From: Malus domestica
Taxonomy: Eukaryota > Streptophyta > Magnoliopsida > Rosales > Rosaceae
Direction of reading: 5' to 3'
Assembly (NCBI RefSeq): GCF_042453785.1
Contig: NC_091664.1
Coordinates: 30,056,501 to 30,120,500, forward strand
DNA: 64,000 bases
Each line of letters begins with the position of its first letter. The first letter of the stretch is position 1. This document shows positions 21,723 through 31,330 of this stretch, piece after piece. The translations under genes were made by a program, and so were the position numbers. A model generated the notes under the pieces. That model was given only the letters and a program-made list of their open reading frames with translations. It searched no databases and was not told the origin of the DNA.

Positions 21723-22203
21723 ATGGCAAAGAGTCAGCATAGCTCAAAATCCAAGTATTTCGGCAAGAAAATCTTCAGTTCTCCTTGCTCAATTTGAAAA
21801 ATGGCGGCAACAGCTCATGTATCAGCCGCACAGGAGGAAAGGAAGACCAAGGAAAAGATGCCTCCGCCAACAAAGGTTCTTGCTGAGCCGAGTCACACTA
21901 ATGCTATTTCAGAAGTTGAAAAGCAAATCCCAAAGTAGAGGCACAACTTACAAAAGAAAATGGGACAGAAATCTGGATGACAGTGATGCATTTTCCAACA
22001 ACATTAATCGCGCAAGAATTAAGATCAGAGCTGTATCCAATGTTGGCATGGAAAATATTGCCGCTGGATCAACAGATGATGGAAATGATACAAAGAAGGA
22101 AGACATGGCGAAAGATACGTTTTCAGATTATATAAATCGTGCAAAGATGAGGATCAGAAAGACATCAAATTTTGGAAGCCGAGAGGTTATCTCCTTCAAA
22201 TGA
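21723..22203 (+). pseudogene. Pseudogene of the MGKSQ-type small protein, third copy
   Basis: The frame begins MAKSQHSSKSKYFGKKIFSS but meets TGA at 21795, where gene E has TGT (Cys25); Gly2 is also changed to Ala. A further stop (TAG near 21937) and a frameshift move the conserved C-terminal half (AFSNNINRARIKI, TFSDYINRAKMRIR, ISFK-stop) into a different frame. An alternative reading as two short ORFs is possible but not supported by the paralogues. Confidence 0.78.
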
Positions 22204-22629
22204 GAGTACGAAGGGTGAAAATATACAGGGGAGCTTTACAGTTAGCTTAGAGGATCTCAATCTACAATGACAGTTTCCATATTTATGTCTATGGTTGTGC
22301 TAAGGTCTTGATTAATAAGGGTTGTATTGGTGATTCCACTGATTATCTTCGTAAAATTAATTATAATCCATTAAAAAGTAGGTATTCGAGATTTAACTTT
22401 GCGGTTATAGATTTTAGCCTCAGTTGTTAATTCAAGATCTTTGTTAGCCAGCAATTTGGTATTAGATTTTTTTTTTTGGCAGCCATGAGAAAAGTGAGTT
22501 GATTACAATAGCTGTGATTTTCAGACTTACATGATCGAGCATGAAGAACTTGTACGTAGAACATGCATATGGTTTGAAATTAAAGAACAAAATTCAGCAA
22601 AGGAGGATCATGTTCTACAACCAAGTGTT
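22204..22629. other. Intergenic, no gene seen
   Basis: The 3' flank of the pseudogene, resembling that of 12045; no ORF or repeat of note apart from a short T tract near 22470. Confidence 0.4.
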
Positions 22630-22945
22630 TCATTCACAAGCTGGTTTGGTGTCCAAGCTGCTTAAGCGGATTGCAAACGCTTGGAAGGAGGACAGCAGGT
22701 AGCGATCGATAGTCCAAGGTGAAGATGTCTTTTTCAATCTTTCGATTCTTTCCACACTGTAGGATTCTCTCTTGCTCTTCAGCCAAAACATTGTGGGACG
22801 GATCAACAGCTGCCACAAGTTGGATTTTTTTAACAGAAGCCAGTGTAACACGTCCTCTAAAGTTAAGGTACCAGCGTTGTAGCGCTGCTCATGCCACCTA
22901 GGAGGCTTAATTATTTTTCAACACCGCTGATTTTGCACCCGGGTA
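22630..22945 (-). pseudogene. Tubby-like protein C-terminal fragment
   Basis: On the minus strand two overlapping frames together give the plant tubby-like (TLP) C terminus: KPPRWHEQ, then in another frame LNFRGRVTLASVKKIQLVA, DPSHNVLAEEQERILQ and KDIFTLDYR, then, after another shift, SSFQAFAIRLSSLDTKPACE and a stop at 22630. In intact TLPs these run in one frame (RGRVT.ASVKNFQL, ILQFGKIGKDIFT.DYRYPLSAFQAFAI, SSFDTKPACE). At least two frameshifts and a small insertion make this a dead copy. No F-box or upstream tubby exons are visible nearby. It is either a truncated gene or a transposed/retroposed 3' fragment. Confidence 0.8.
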
Positions 22946-23270
22946 GCATCACCAAAAAAGAATCATGACTTCAAGGAAGAAAGTGAATTCTTCTTGACTA
23001 TAAGCTAGTTCAAGGTTCTCCCAGAATAATTTTCCTCCAGAAAGAATTATTATTTCGAACTTTCAATTATTTATAATTAGTGGAATCACTATGTTTTCGC
23101 GCATTTGTAAGCATCACGAAATTAACAGATTCGTGCACATGTTATGTTGTGTAAAACTGCTGGAGAGCATCTAAAATCTCGTCAAGTCTTTGTGTTGTTG
23201 AAGTGTGCTTGCTAGATTCGTGAAGATAAGGACGCATTGGGTGGGAATATGATCCCAAACATCATATCAC
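22946..23270. other. Intergenic / promoter of gene G
   Basis: AT-rich, no ORF. It shares only short matches (GGGTGGGAATATGATCCCA) with the leaders of the other small genes. Confidence 0.4.
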
Positions 23271-23459
23271 TTGGAAAAAAAAGAAAAAGTCTACTTTATG
23301 GAGAATCTTAGCCTAATATGTTTCTCTATGGTTTCCTTCGTCCAACCCTTTAATTATTTTACCCAACAAAAGCTTTCTTACTTATATCTCTTCTCTTCCA
23401 AACATACAACAAAGTCTCCCGTTTTTTATCTAGCAAAGAGAAAAAAAGTTCAGACTCCC

Positions 23460-23927
23460 ATGGCGGGGCGTGAAAATATTTTCAGCTCATTTATCTGCTG
23501 TTCTACTTGTCAAGAACATGATCATCGCAATCATCGCTTCTCATATCGCCAACAAGACCCTGTCCCTGCTTCTCATACTCCAAAACCTTCACTATTATCC
23601 CACGATCAGAAGGCTAAGAAAGCTAATGATCATAAAAAACCTATGTCAGAGGTTCAGAAACTGGCTACCAACGATGGATTTTCTGATTACATTAAACGCA
23701 CAAAGATGAAAATCAGAACTCGGACGAATTTTGGCGGTTGGAATAGGAGTGCCTCTAACTCCAATTTAGATGATGTACATGTACATGTTGCAAAGAATGA
23801 GGATCATACCAGGGACATATTTTCAGAGTACATCAATCGTGTCAAGATTAAGATCAGAAAGACGACGACTGGTATTGGAAGCAGCAGAAAGAGTTTCAAA
23901 GGAGAGCACGTACGAGAAACTGGGTAG
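23460..23927 (+). CDS. Small FSDYI-repeat protein G, divergent member, 155 aa
   Basis: Intronless. I take the ATG at 23460 (MAGRENIF) because the family starts close to this point; the frame is open upstream to 23271, which would add 63 hydrophobic, non-conserved residues, so the start is not certain. A Cys-rich patch (FICCSTCQEH, about 11-20) matches the position of that in E. The two basic motifs are GFSDYIKRTKMKIRT (about 73-87) and IFSEYINRVKIKIRK (about 120-134). The start lacks Gly2, unlike the other copies. It lies at the end of the array and is the most diverged copy, perhaps close to the ancestral single gene. The function is unknown. Confidence 0.68.
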   Translation: MAGRENIFSSFICCSTCQEHDHRNHRFSYRQQDPVPASHTPKPSLLSHDQKAKKANDHKKPMSEVQKLATNDGFSDYIKRTKMKIRTRTNFGGWNRSASNSNLDDVHVHVAKNEDHTRDIFSEYINRVKIKIRKTTTGIGSSRKSFKGEHVRETG

Positions 23928-24387
23928 CCTTGATCAGTAGAAAATGTTGATGTTGGTATTCCCCCAGTAATTTGTTGTGAATTTGGTTTGTCAAAGTCGA
24001 GAATAAAAAAGTTATTCCTGGGAAATAGCTGCTTCAGCTCAGTTGTCTTGTACTATATACATATACACACTATAGTTTGTGTTCATTAGGGTTAATTTCA
24101 TGTCAGTCAACTAATCAAAATAATTGGTCAAGTTTAAAAATATTTTTCTCTTTAATTTGCATGCTTAATTTCATCTCATGCAACTAATCAAAATAATCAA
24201 ATACAAAGTAATTTAAAGACTTTGACACGAGTACTTAGTACGTAGCAACTTAATTGAAAAAAAAAAAAAAAAAACCTCTTTAACTGATTCACAAGGAAGA
24301 AATAGCTAATGAACCTAATAATTACACAGAATTGATGTGCTAGCAAATCATAGAGAAGCTAGCTAGCCAGGATTTTGAAATCAATGG
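23928..24387. other. Intergenic, no gene seen
   Basis: 3' flank of gene G, AT-rich, with a homopolymer A tract near 24256 and a short direct repeat of CAACTAATCAAAATAAT (24108 and 24180). Confidence 0.4.
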
Positions 24388-24666
24388 TCACAGAACCTCA
24401 TGAGCGTTTTTGAAGTACTTGTTGGTCTGTTGGGACTTCATGAACTGAGGAGCGCCTGGTGTTTGTAGAGGGTACAATTTGTAAAGCCTCATATTTTCAA
24501 GTGTGCATTCAACTTCCTCGCTCATCCCTTCCACTTTTCGCCTGTGGAATTCCTCTTCCTCCTGCATGCATCTCTCCTTTTTGCCTACTTCCTCCTTGAC
24601 AAACTCCACGAAGCCATCCTTTCGACCTGCAGATAACTCCTCATATTCAATCATCTCATCCGCCAT
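24388..24666 (-). CDS. Hypothetical acidic coiled-coil protein, 92 aa (possibly a gene fragment)
   Basis: Minus-strand frame from ATG at 24666. It is very Glu/Lys-rich and helix-prone (DEMIEYEELSAGRKDGF, VKEEVGKKERCMQEEEEFH), then ends with MRLYKLYPLQTP. The composition is unlike random AT-rich intergenic DNA. The same frame continues upstream of the ATG in coding-like fashion (NLLALSER), and beyond an in-frame TAG at 24697-24699 reads EFQSEL. So it may be the last exon or the remains of a longer gene, with AG of the TAG as a possible splice acceptor. I recognise no named family. It may not be a functional gene. Confidence 0.4.
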   Translation of the reverse strand: MADEMIEYEELSAGRKDGFVEFVKEEVGKKERCMQEEEEFHRRKVEGMSEEVECTLENMRLYKLYPLQTPGAPQFMKSQQTNKYFKNAHEVL

Positions 24667-24699
24667 CCTTTCGGACAATGCCAGTAAATTCTAAAGCTC

Positions 24700-25182
24700 T
24701 GATTGGAACTCGGCCGTTCGATTGCTGACATAGGCTTATGAAGTTGTGAACCGTTTGATGACTTACGAGATGAACGGTTCTGATTTCAACTTGGAAGAAA
24801 GTAGCTAACTAGTATTTCCATTTCTATATACGATTGGGACTAATTTTCATGGTTTGTTGCATCCACTACGATCTTCTCATATTGGTAGGTGCAGCAAATT
24901 TTGATTGGAAAATTGAAGTTCTTTAATCTTTGAGTACGTACGTAGAATACCAACCTTAGACGGCCATATATCCATGTGTAACTACCAGACTTTAATACAT
25001 ATATTTTCATCATATATAATAGGCATAAAATAATAGGGTATATGGCTAGAGATTTTATATTTAAACGCTTACATATTTATAAATATAAAGGCTTGAAATC
25101 GAAGAATTTTTTTGAGAAATTGTCATATATTTTAGTAGGTAATCCAAGAAAAGTATTGTATAGAGCATAAGCAACATTAATA
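24700..25182. other. Intergenic, no gene seen
   Basis: AT-rich DNA between the acidic ORF and the protease promoter; no repeat or ORF that I can support. Confidence 0.4.
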
Positions 25183-25262
25183 CAGGTGATCCATGAAAAT
25201 CCATGTTGATTTCTACATAGATGCACAGGTGATCCATGACAATCCATGTTGATTTCTCTATA
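25183..25262. repeat. Short direct repeat in the protease promoter
   Basis: CAGGTGATCCATGA.AATCC followed by ATGTTGATTTCT occurs at 25183 and again at 25226, spaced 43 bp, with one or two changes. It lies about 150-220 bp before the protease ATG. Confidence 0.8.
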
Positions 25263-25401
25263 GATTTAGCCATCAATGCAAATCTACCACCTTTTACTTC
25301 AAGGCTTTGTGTACAGTGTACTCACGTTTATATTGCCTGTATATTTGCAAGCAATCTCATCGCACATCTTCTTCCTCTCTCTCTCTTTCTCTCTCTCTCT
25401 C

Positions 25402-26691
25402 ATGGCACCTATGAGTTATTCCACCTTTGGTGCAGTGACTATTCTTTTCGCTTCTCTTGTATTCCAATCATCATCAGCAAATATCAATGGAGGGTTCAGC
25501 GTCAAACTTATACACCGAGACTCACCGAGTTCACCCTTCTACAAAACTCATCCAAAGAGCTTAAACAAAGTCTTTCGACGTTCCATGAGACAGACATTCT
25601 ATCCAAACAGCGCACAATCACAAATAACTGCTGACAATGGGCACTACCTTTTTAAGCTCTCCATCGGAAACCCACCATTGGATGTTTATGGCATTGCTGA
25701 TACAGGCAGTGACCTAATATGGACACAATGCGCACCATGTCCCGGCTGCTACAAGCAGATTAATCCGTTATTCGACCCGACAAAGTCCTCAACATACAAA
25801 GACCTTTCTTGTTATACACAAGAATGTCAAACAATTGGCACTATTACATGTTCACTTCGACACGCTTGCAATTACACTTATGCGTACGGAAGTGCTGCTG
25901 TTACCCAAGGGGTCCTCTCGAAAGAGACGATTACCATAACATCCACCTCAGGGAATGCTACTTCTCTGGAAAATATTGTGTTTGGTTGCGGACATAACAA
26001 TACTGGGACTTTTAACGAAAACGAAATGGGAATCATCGGCCTTGGAGGAGGGGACCTATCCCTTGTTTCCCAATTGAGTCCCCTTGTTGGAGGCAAAAAA
26101 TTCTCATTCTGTTTGGTGCCATTTCACACTGATCCTAGTATTGAAAGTAAGATCAGTTTTGGGGAGGGTAGTGAAGTATCTGGAGACGGTGTGGTTTCGA
26201 CGCCCTTGGTCACCAAAGAAGACAAGACTCCATATTTTGTAACCCTAAAAGGGATTAGTGTTGGAAATAAGTTTGTGCCTTTTAATTCATCGGGCGAAGT
26301 TTCAAAAGGCAACATGTTCATGGACACCGGCACGCCTCCAACCCTAATTCCGCAAGATTTTAACGACCGTTTAGTGGCGGAAGTAAGGAGTCAGATTCCG
26401 ATGACGCCAATTGGAGATGATCCAAGTTTGGGAACTCAGCTTTGCTACAAGAGCAAGACTAATCTGCAAGGGCCAATATTGACTGTGCACTTTGAGGGTG
26501 CTGATGTGAAGTTAACACCAATACAAACATTCGTTCCACCAAAAGATGAGGTTTTCTGCTTTGCAATGCAAACTGTTCCTTGGGATGTCGGTATTTATGG
26601 TGGCTTTGCTCAGTCAAATTTCTTGATTGGTTATGACCTGGAAACAATGGTGGCATTTTTCAAGCCAACTGACTGTACGAAACATCAATAG
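25402..26691 (+). CDS. CDR1-like secreted aspartic protease (A1 family), 429 aa
   Basis: Single exon, as usual for this plant subfamily. The ATG at 25402 follows a CT-rich leader and opens a signal peptide (hydrophobic about 9-26); an in-frame start at 25276 would add 42 residues and is less likely. The short prosegment (FSVKLIHRDSP) is the hallmark of CDR1/nucellin-like proteases. The two catalytic motifs are DTGSD (about 100-104) and DTGTP (about 308-312). The plant nepenthesin-type Cys-rich insert lies between (CAPCPGCYKQ, LSCYTQECQ), and there are several N-glycosylation sequons. It should cut peptides in the apoplast; CDR1 itself acts in disease resistance. The last codons lie in a 221-bp tandem duplication. 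Confidence 0.92.
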   Translation: MAPMSYSTFGAVTILFASLVFQSSSANINGGFSVKLIHRDSPSSPFYKTHPKSLNKVFRRSMRQTFYPNSAQSQITADNGHYLFKLSIGNPPLDVYGIADTGSDLIWTQCAPCPGCYKQINPLFDPTKSSTYKDLSCYTQECQTIGTITCSLRHACNYTYAYGSAAVTQGVLSKETITITSTSGNATSLENIVFGCGHNNTGTFNENEMGIIGLGGGDLSLVSQLSPLVGGKKFSFCLVPFHTDPSIESKISFGEGSEVSGDGVVSTPLVTKEDKTPYFVTLKGISVGNKFVPFNSSGEVSKGNMFMDTGTPPTLIPQDFNDRLVAEVRSQIPMTPIGDDPSLGTQLCYKSKTNLQGPILTVHFEGADVKLTPIQTFVPPKDEVFCFAMQTVPWDVGIYGGFAQSNFLIGYDLETMVAFFKPTDCTKHQ

Positions 26692-27123
26692 ATAAGTTAA
26701 ATTACATAATAATAGGTGGTTCTTTGATCATGATCGTAATCTAGTATTTCATGTTTCGTTTAGTTCTCGTTTTAAGTTGGGTGTAGTCAACGAGAAATTC
26801 TTGGGTTCGGCCACTTGTGCCACATCACCCGTTCGGCCATTCTCACAAAAGAGAAAAATCTTTGTATTTGATCTCACCCAACTCCACATTTCTCCCACTT
26901 GTTCATCAATAGATAAGTTAAATTACATAATAATAGGTGGTTCTTTGATCATGATCGTAATTAGTATTTCATGTTTCGTTTAGTTCTCGTTTTAAGTTGG
27001 GTGTAGTCAAGGAGAAATTCTTGGGTTCGGCCACTTGTGCCACATCACCCGTTCGGCCATTCTCACAAAAGAGAAAAATCTTTGTATTTGATCTCACCCA
27101 ACTCCACATTTCTCCCACTTGTT
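26683..27123 (+). repeat. 221-bp tandem duplication containing the protease stop codon
   Basis: 26683-26903 is repeated at 26904-27123 almost perfectly (a base is missing in copy 2 near AATCTAGTATTT, and AACGAG becomes AAGGAG). Copy 1 begins CATCAATAG, the last two codons and stop of the protease. Copy 2 therefore repeats the stop context and the whole proximal 3' UTR. Confidence 0.95.
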
Positions 27124-27678
27124 TCGAGTCTTCTGCTCTATACGGGCATCTGCTCACAAGAATATCTCTTATTAACTGCCCTGCAAAAAGAACGGAGATA
27201 CGAGCCAACATGTACAACAACAATCAAACCTTATCCTACTAAGGTCAGTTGTATGAATCTTAGAACGCCATTGTGCTAGATTTTGCACCAATCTTCCGTT
27301 AGCTCCAAGTACTCCAACATGTGTTAACAATATTTAACACTGCAAGACTTTCGACCCAAAGAAAAGCACTGCAAGACTTGTGTGTTGCTCCCATTGACAC
27401 GGCAAAATCTCAAGTGTAACCAGTGATATAAACATCACAATCTCACAATCAACATTGAAAATTATTGGCGCTAATAACATTCATATTATGACAGCAGATA
27501 ATAAGCCTTGAGGCACATAATCTTGTACGAAATACAGCATCAACTAGCAAAGACTACATAACTAATTACCGATCTAACTAGCAAATACAACAGAAATAAT
27601 CACAAAGCGAAAATTCCTTTTTGAACAAACGAGGGACGGACTCAGATTGCACACTAATATCCAAGTAGTGATACTGAT
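27124..27678. other. Converging 3' ends of protease and MUG1-like gene
   Basis: No gene in this stretch; it should hold the 3' UTRs of the two convergent genes. Confidence 0.5.
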
Positions 27679-29877
27679 CTATATGGGAGCCGCACAAGTC
27701 GTCCTAAAGTGGCCGGTTTGATTGCACCGACTACAATGCACAACTCGCTTCACACGGCCACGGTCTTCTGCTCGAACACGCTTCTTTCGCGGTCGTCCTG
27801 GTGGGCGGAGTGACTTAGGTGGGTTGATTAGAACATCAGCAACCATGCTCGCATTTGGATCTCCCTCGGATAACTCCTTCCAGAGGGACTTGTCTGGAAT
27901 GGGATGTATTGTCTGTGAGTATGTCTTCCGATAGGTTGTGACTGTGAAGCAGCTCTCGGTAAACCGATTGACTTGCTGCCTGCACGATTTAAGTGCTGCA
28001 ACAGCATGTGCACATGGCAAACCATAAAGCTGCCAGCCCCGACAAAGGCAGCAACGGTTTCGAATGTCCACTATGTTCGTCCCTTCATGGGATATAACTT
28101 CAAATTCAGCCTCATTAGCACGAAGGACCTGATAAGTACGTGCACGCTCTTCAGCCTCCGCGACACGCCTCTCTGATCTGGGCACAAGAATCGATGTCCA
28201 CTGCATACTGACCTCTCGACGCTCATTGAACCAAGTCATCAGCTGCCTTCTGATAAATTCCATCATCTGAATGATTGGAAGCCCCGACGCCTCCAATATC
28301 CAAGTATTTAGAGATTCAACTATGTTAGCTGTCAAATGCCCAAACCTTGTTCCCTCAAAATAAGCAGTAGCCCACAAGCGAGGTGGAATTCGCCTAATCC
28401 AATATGCAGCATCTTGTGATATCTCTTCAATCTCCAAAATTTTTGCTTCAAATTCTATAACAGTGAGTACCTGAGCAGCCTCCCATAAAAGATTAACAAG
28501 CATTGTATTGTTAAACTCTTTGCGGAAGCTATCAATCAAGTGGCGCATGCAAAATCCATGAAAAGCAGTAGGAAAGTTTGCTTCAACTCCATCTACAATG
28601 CCCTTCTGCCTGTCTGATAAAATTGTAAGCCTAGGCATGTTTTCTGTATTAATCTCAAGCAGATTATGAAGTTCAGAAAGAAACCACATCCAGTTATCAT
28701 CATTCTCTTCATCAACAACCCCAAACGCCAAAGGAAAGAGAGCACCATCACCATCAAAACCGGTCGCAAGAAGCAAAGTTCCCAGATACTTACTTTTTAA
28801 ATATGTCCTATCAAGTCCAAGTAGGGGCCGACAAGCATTCAGGAAACCATAAATTGATGCCTGAAATGATATGAAGAGGCGCTGGAAGCTGTTATCATTC
28901 GGGCATGCATAAACAGATGCAATACTCCCTGGGTTTGTCCGCTTCAGCTGTTCACAATATTGTGGAAGCAAGCGATACCCTTCTTCAAAGGATCCACGCA
29001 TTGCAGCCATGATACGCTCCTTGCCTCGCCAAGCTTGCTTGTATGATAAGGTGATACCGTGAACTCGGTGAATCTCCTCCAGTATCTCCTTTGGCTTGTA
29101 ATTAGGGTTCTCTCTAAGCCGTTGCTCCACAGAATTTGCAACCCATTGAACTGAGGCTTGCTGATGGCCAAGATGGGAAATTCCTCCACATGTATGATTC
29201 TCATGGATGGTCCTGATTGTGAAAGTTGGAACTCCGGGAAGCTTTGCAGCATGGATACGCCATGGGCATCCCTCAGTGGCACATTTAGCAGTGAAGCGAG
29301 TCTTGTCAGATTTAATAGTCTGCATTTCAAAGTGTAAGGCAATAGCTGTATCCCTCAATGCTCTCCGGCAGCTCTTGACATCAGGGAACTCTTGCCCCAC
29401 TGACAATTCATAATTGGGATTTACAAGCGCCATACGGGCCTGAATCACAGGACTGGGGCTTAGTGCAACTGCAAAATCAGATTCCTGGATACTCAAACCA
29501 TGGGCAGATTCTATCCCCATTTCATTATTTTGATCCATAGACAGTTCCATATTTTCATCAAGTTCTTGGTTCTCTGAGACAGCCAATTCATTGTTCTCTA
29601 AGACCATATTATGGTTCTGAGTAGAAAGAGGCAATTCATGGTCATCATGATTAGGTTTCCGATCCACACCTAACTCATTATCATGCCCATAGCTGTGATC
29701 ATCGTCCCCTTCTGGGTCATGGCTCTGTCCTAAACCCAATTCATGGTCGTGGGCCTGTCCCAATTCAAAATCATGATTTTGCCCAAGGCCTACGTTATGA
29801 TTGTGGCCTAGTACTTGCTGATTCTGCCCAAGTGCTAAATTGTGACTTTGCCCAAGCATCAAATCGTGGTTAGCCAT
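27679..29877 (-). CDS. MUG1: MUSTANG-type domesticated Mutator transposase, 732 aa
   Basis: One coding exon, with the ATG at 29877. The N terminus (about 1-150) is a degenerate repeat rich in LGQ, HN and EN (LGQSHNLALGQNQ). Then comes the MuDR N-terminal domain with CATEGCPW and IHENHTC (a Cys/His zinc-binding module), the MULE transposase domain with acidic residues in GLDRTYLKSKY, ILSDRQKGI and an HGFCMRHL motif, a SWIM zinc finger (CCLCRGWQLYGLPCAHAV), a GRPRKKR basic patch, and a C-terminal CCHC knuckle (CSRCNQTGHFRTTC). The intact frame, the absence of visible terminal inverted repeats, and the FLK neighbourhood fit MUSTANG genes, which are domesticated and kept in flowering plants. The likely role is nuclear, DNA-binding regulation. 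Confidence 0.87.
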   Translation of the reverse strand: MANHDLMLGQSHNLALGQNQQVLGHNHNVGLGQNHDFELGQAHDHELGLGQSHDPEGDDDHSYGHDNELGVDRKPNHDDHELPLSTQNHNMVLENNELAVSENQELDENMELSMDQNNEMGIESAHGLSIQESDFAVALSPSPVIQARMALVNPNYELSVGQEFPDVKSCRRALRDTAIALHFEMQTIKSDKTRFTAKCATEGCPWRIHAAKLPGVPTFTIRTIHENHTCGGISHLGHQQASVQWVANSVEQRLRENPNYKPKEILEEIHRVHGITLSYKQAWRGKERIMAAMRGSFEEGYRLLPQYCEQLKRTNPGSIASVYACPNDNSFQRLFISFQASIYGFLNACRPLLGLDRTYLKSKYLGTLLLATGFDGDGALFPLAFGVVDEENDDNWMWFLSELHNLLEINTENMPRLTILSDRQKGIVDGVEANFPTAFHGFCMRHLIDSFRKEFNNTMLVNLLWEAAQVLTVIEFEAKILEIEEISQDAAYWIRRIPPRLWATAYFEGTRFGHLTANIVESLNTWILEASGLPIIQMMEFIRRQLMTWFNERREVSMQWTSILVPRSERRVAEAEERARTYQVLRANEAEFEVISHEGTNIVDIRNRCCLCRGWQLYGLPCAHAVAALKSCRQQVNRFTESCFTVTTYRKTYSQTIHPIPDKSLWKELSEGDPNASMVADVLINPPKSLRPPGRPRKKRVRAEDRGRVKRVVHCSRCNQTGHFRTTCAAPI

Positions 29878-31330
29878 TGAAGAAGTCAATCACACTGTAT
29901 TAAGTATAACAAAGACAGCAACAGCTTCGCAGCCTCCCAAGGATACAACCAATTTATAATTGGAAGCACTGCCTTTCAAACTGTACTAAAGCATGCCTAC
30001 AAAGCACTATAACTACGGTCAGTAATGAATCACATACCTCTATCGCATCAAACATCTACTCTAAACCCGTACACATCTCCATCACAAGAAGATAATACAA
30101 TAAATTTGGAAAATATAAATACACACTTAGCAAGACAAACACTCAGCAATTTCTATAAATGCTTTCACTTCTAAAATCTGCATGCCTCCAAAGCAGTAAC
30201 AAGCTAAAACCGTGACCAGAAACAAGGCAATTGAAAAGACAAAGATGCCAAGAGAAACGAGAGGGGGAAGAGAAAGAGTGCAAGAGAGGAAAGCAAGTAG
30301 AAGAAACTTATATATTTGTGCGCCAATTTTCGTATAATACCACAAAATACACACACACACACAACCCAAGCTATATTCTAAAAATTGCAAAATAGTACAT
30401 CCACAACTTTGAAACAAAAAAGTGCCACGACATTTTACTTTGAAACATTTAAAACATCAACTGTGGCTATTGGAGATCTAAACCAATCAAATAAAACAAG
30501 TATCTCATCTGCTTGTGCTGAGAAAAAGTATGAAAACAAAGGAAATCGAAAAGTCTAACCAATCCCTGCACATTCATATCTCTTACAGCATAAGCATCAC
30601 TCAGGTGGTTCACATACTATGGCCATTAACTAAACCGAGCTTGCATTCTTTAAAACCAAAACATAATTTCAGCACAAAAATCCCTACTTTTTATTCACCT
30701 CTTCTTCGAAAAAATTTCCGATCCACTGAAAATAAGTAAAAACCACAGAATGAACACATTTATTTTGTTCAATCATCATGGACATCAAAGCCAAAGCAAT
30801 AATCTTTCAACCAAAAAACAATCGTTAACCCCAAATTAACAGCAAAACAAGCTAAATTAACACAACCCATTAAAGAGCCACTCAAGAAATACACGATCAT
30901 ATTCATTAAACTTTCAAAATTGAAATAACTCCAAACAACACAGACCCAATTAACTAAAAGCTCTCAACAGTGAAAGATCAAACAAAAGGGTACCTGAAAT
31001 TTTCGAAAACCCTAGCTCCAGACCCGATTAAATCCTACAAATTCATCATCAAAATCGTCCCAATCAACAAAACCACGAACTGGGTGCTGCTGAAAACACC
31101 AAGAATCAAAGTCCCGAAGCGACGGAAGACGGATAGAGCTCGAAAGTCAAGGTCTTGGAATTGCAGGAAGAAGAGGGACGGAGAGTGCAGAAAAAAAAGG
31201 GGCAAAAAACAGCGACAGTTTGAAAAGATGGAGTGGAAGGAAATTGGCGGGTAAATTGCGAAGAAAATCGTGAAGGGCAAGAAGGAGAGGAAGAGAGATT
31301 GGGAATTACAGGGGCAGAAGAGGCAGTATA
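29878..31330 (-). promoter_or_regulatory. 5' UTR with leader intron of the MUG1-like gene
   Basis: A likely first exon runs from about 31330 down to 30994 (reverse strand: GCTAGGGTTTTCGAAAATTTCAG split by GTACCC). The acceptor (TTAATACAG) lies at 29895, leaving 17 nt of leader before the ATG. The leader exon carries a tiny upstream ORF (ATGATGAATTTGTAG, around 31037-31051). A CA repeat lies at about 30349-30363 inside the intron. The splice sites are inferred from sequence alone. Confidence 0.55.

Larger units (their letters stand above)
13180..22203 (+). repeat. Segmental duplication unit 3, split by a copia insertion
   Basis: 13180-13555 matches the pre-promoter part of units 1 and 2 (GTAAAATCAAGTT, GAAGAGCTAGGGTTT, CACCTAGATTC). 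The homology resumes at 18632 (CTTTTCATGCTTTTGGAAAC, TAGCTGG, CCTTTCAATTGCTAGTG). The unit holds gene D, gene E and an extra MGKSQ-type pseudogene at 21723. Confidence 0.75.

Noticed and set aside
21430-22203. 257-codon ORF as an intact protein
   Set aside because: Only its last third matches the family; the front is leader sequence read in a different frame from the true start at 21723, so this is a frameshifted pseudogene.
25276-25401. Longer protease N terminus from 25276
   Set aside because: It would add 42 hydrophobic residues from a CT-rich leader ahead of a normal signal peptide; the ATG at 25402 fits the family length.
27679-29889. The Mutator transposase gene as an active transposon
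   Set aside because: No flanking inverted repeats or 9-bp duplication were found, the frame is intact with a spliced leader, and the family is known as domesticated.
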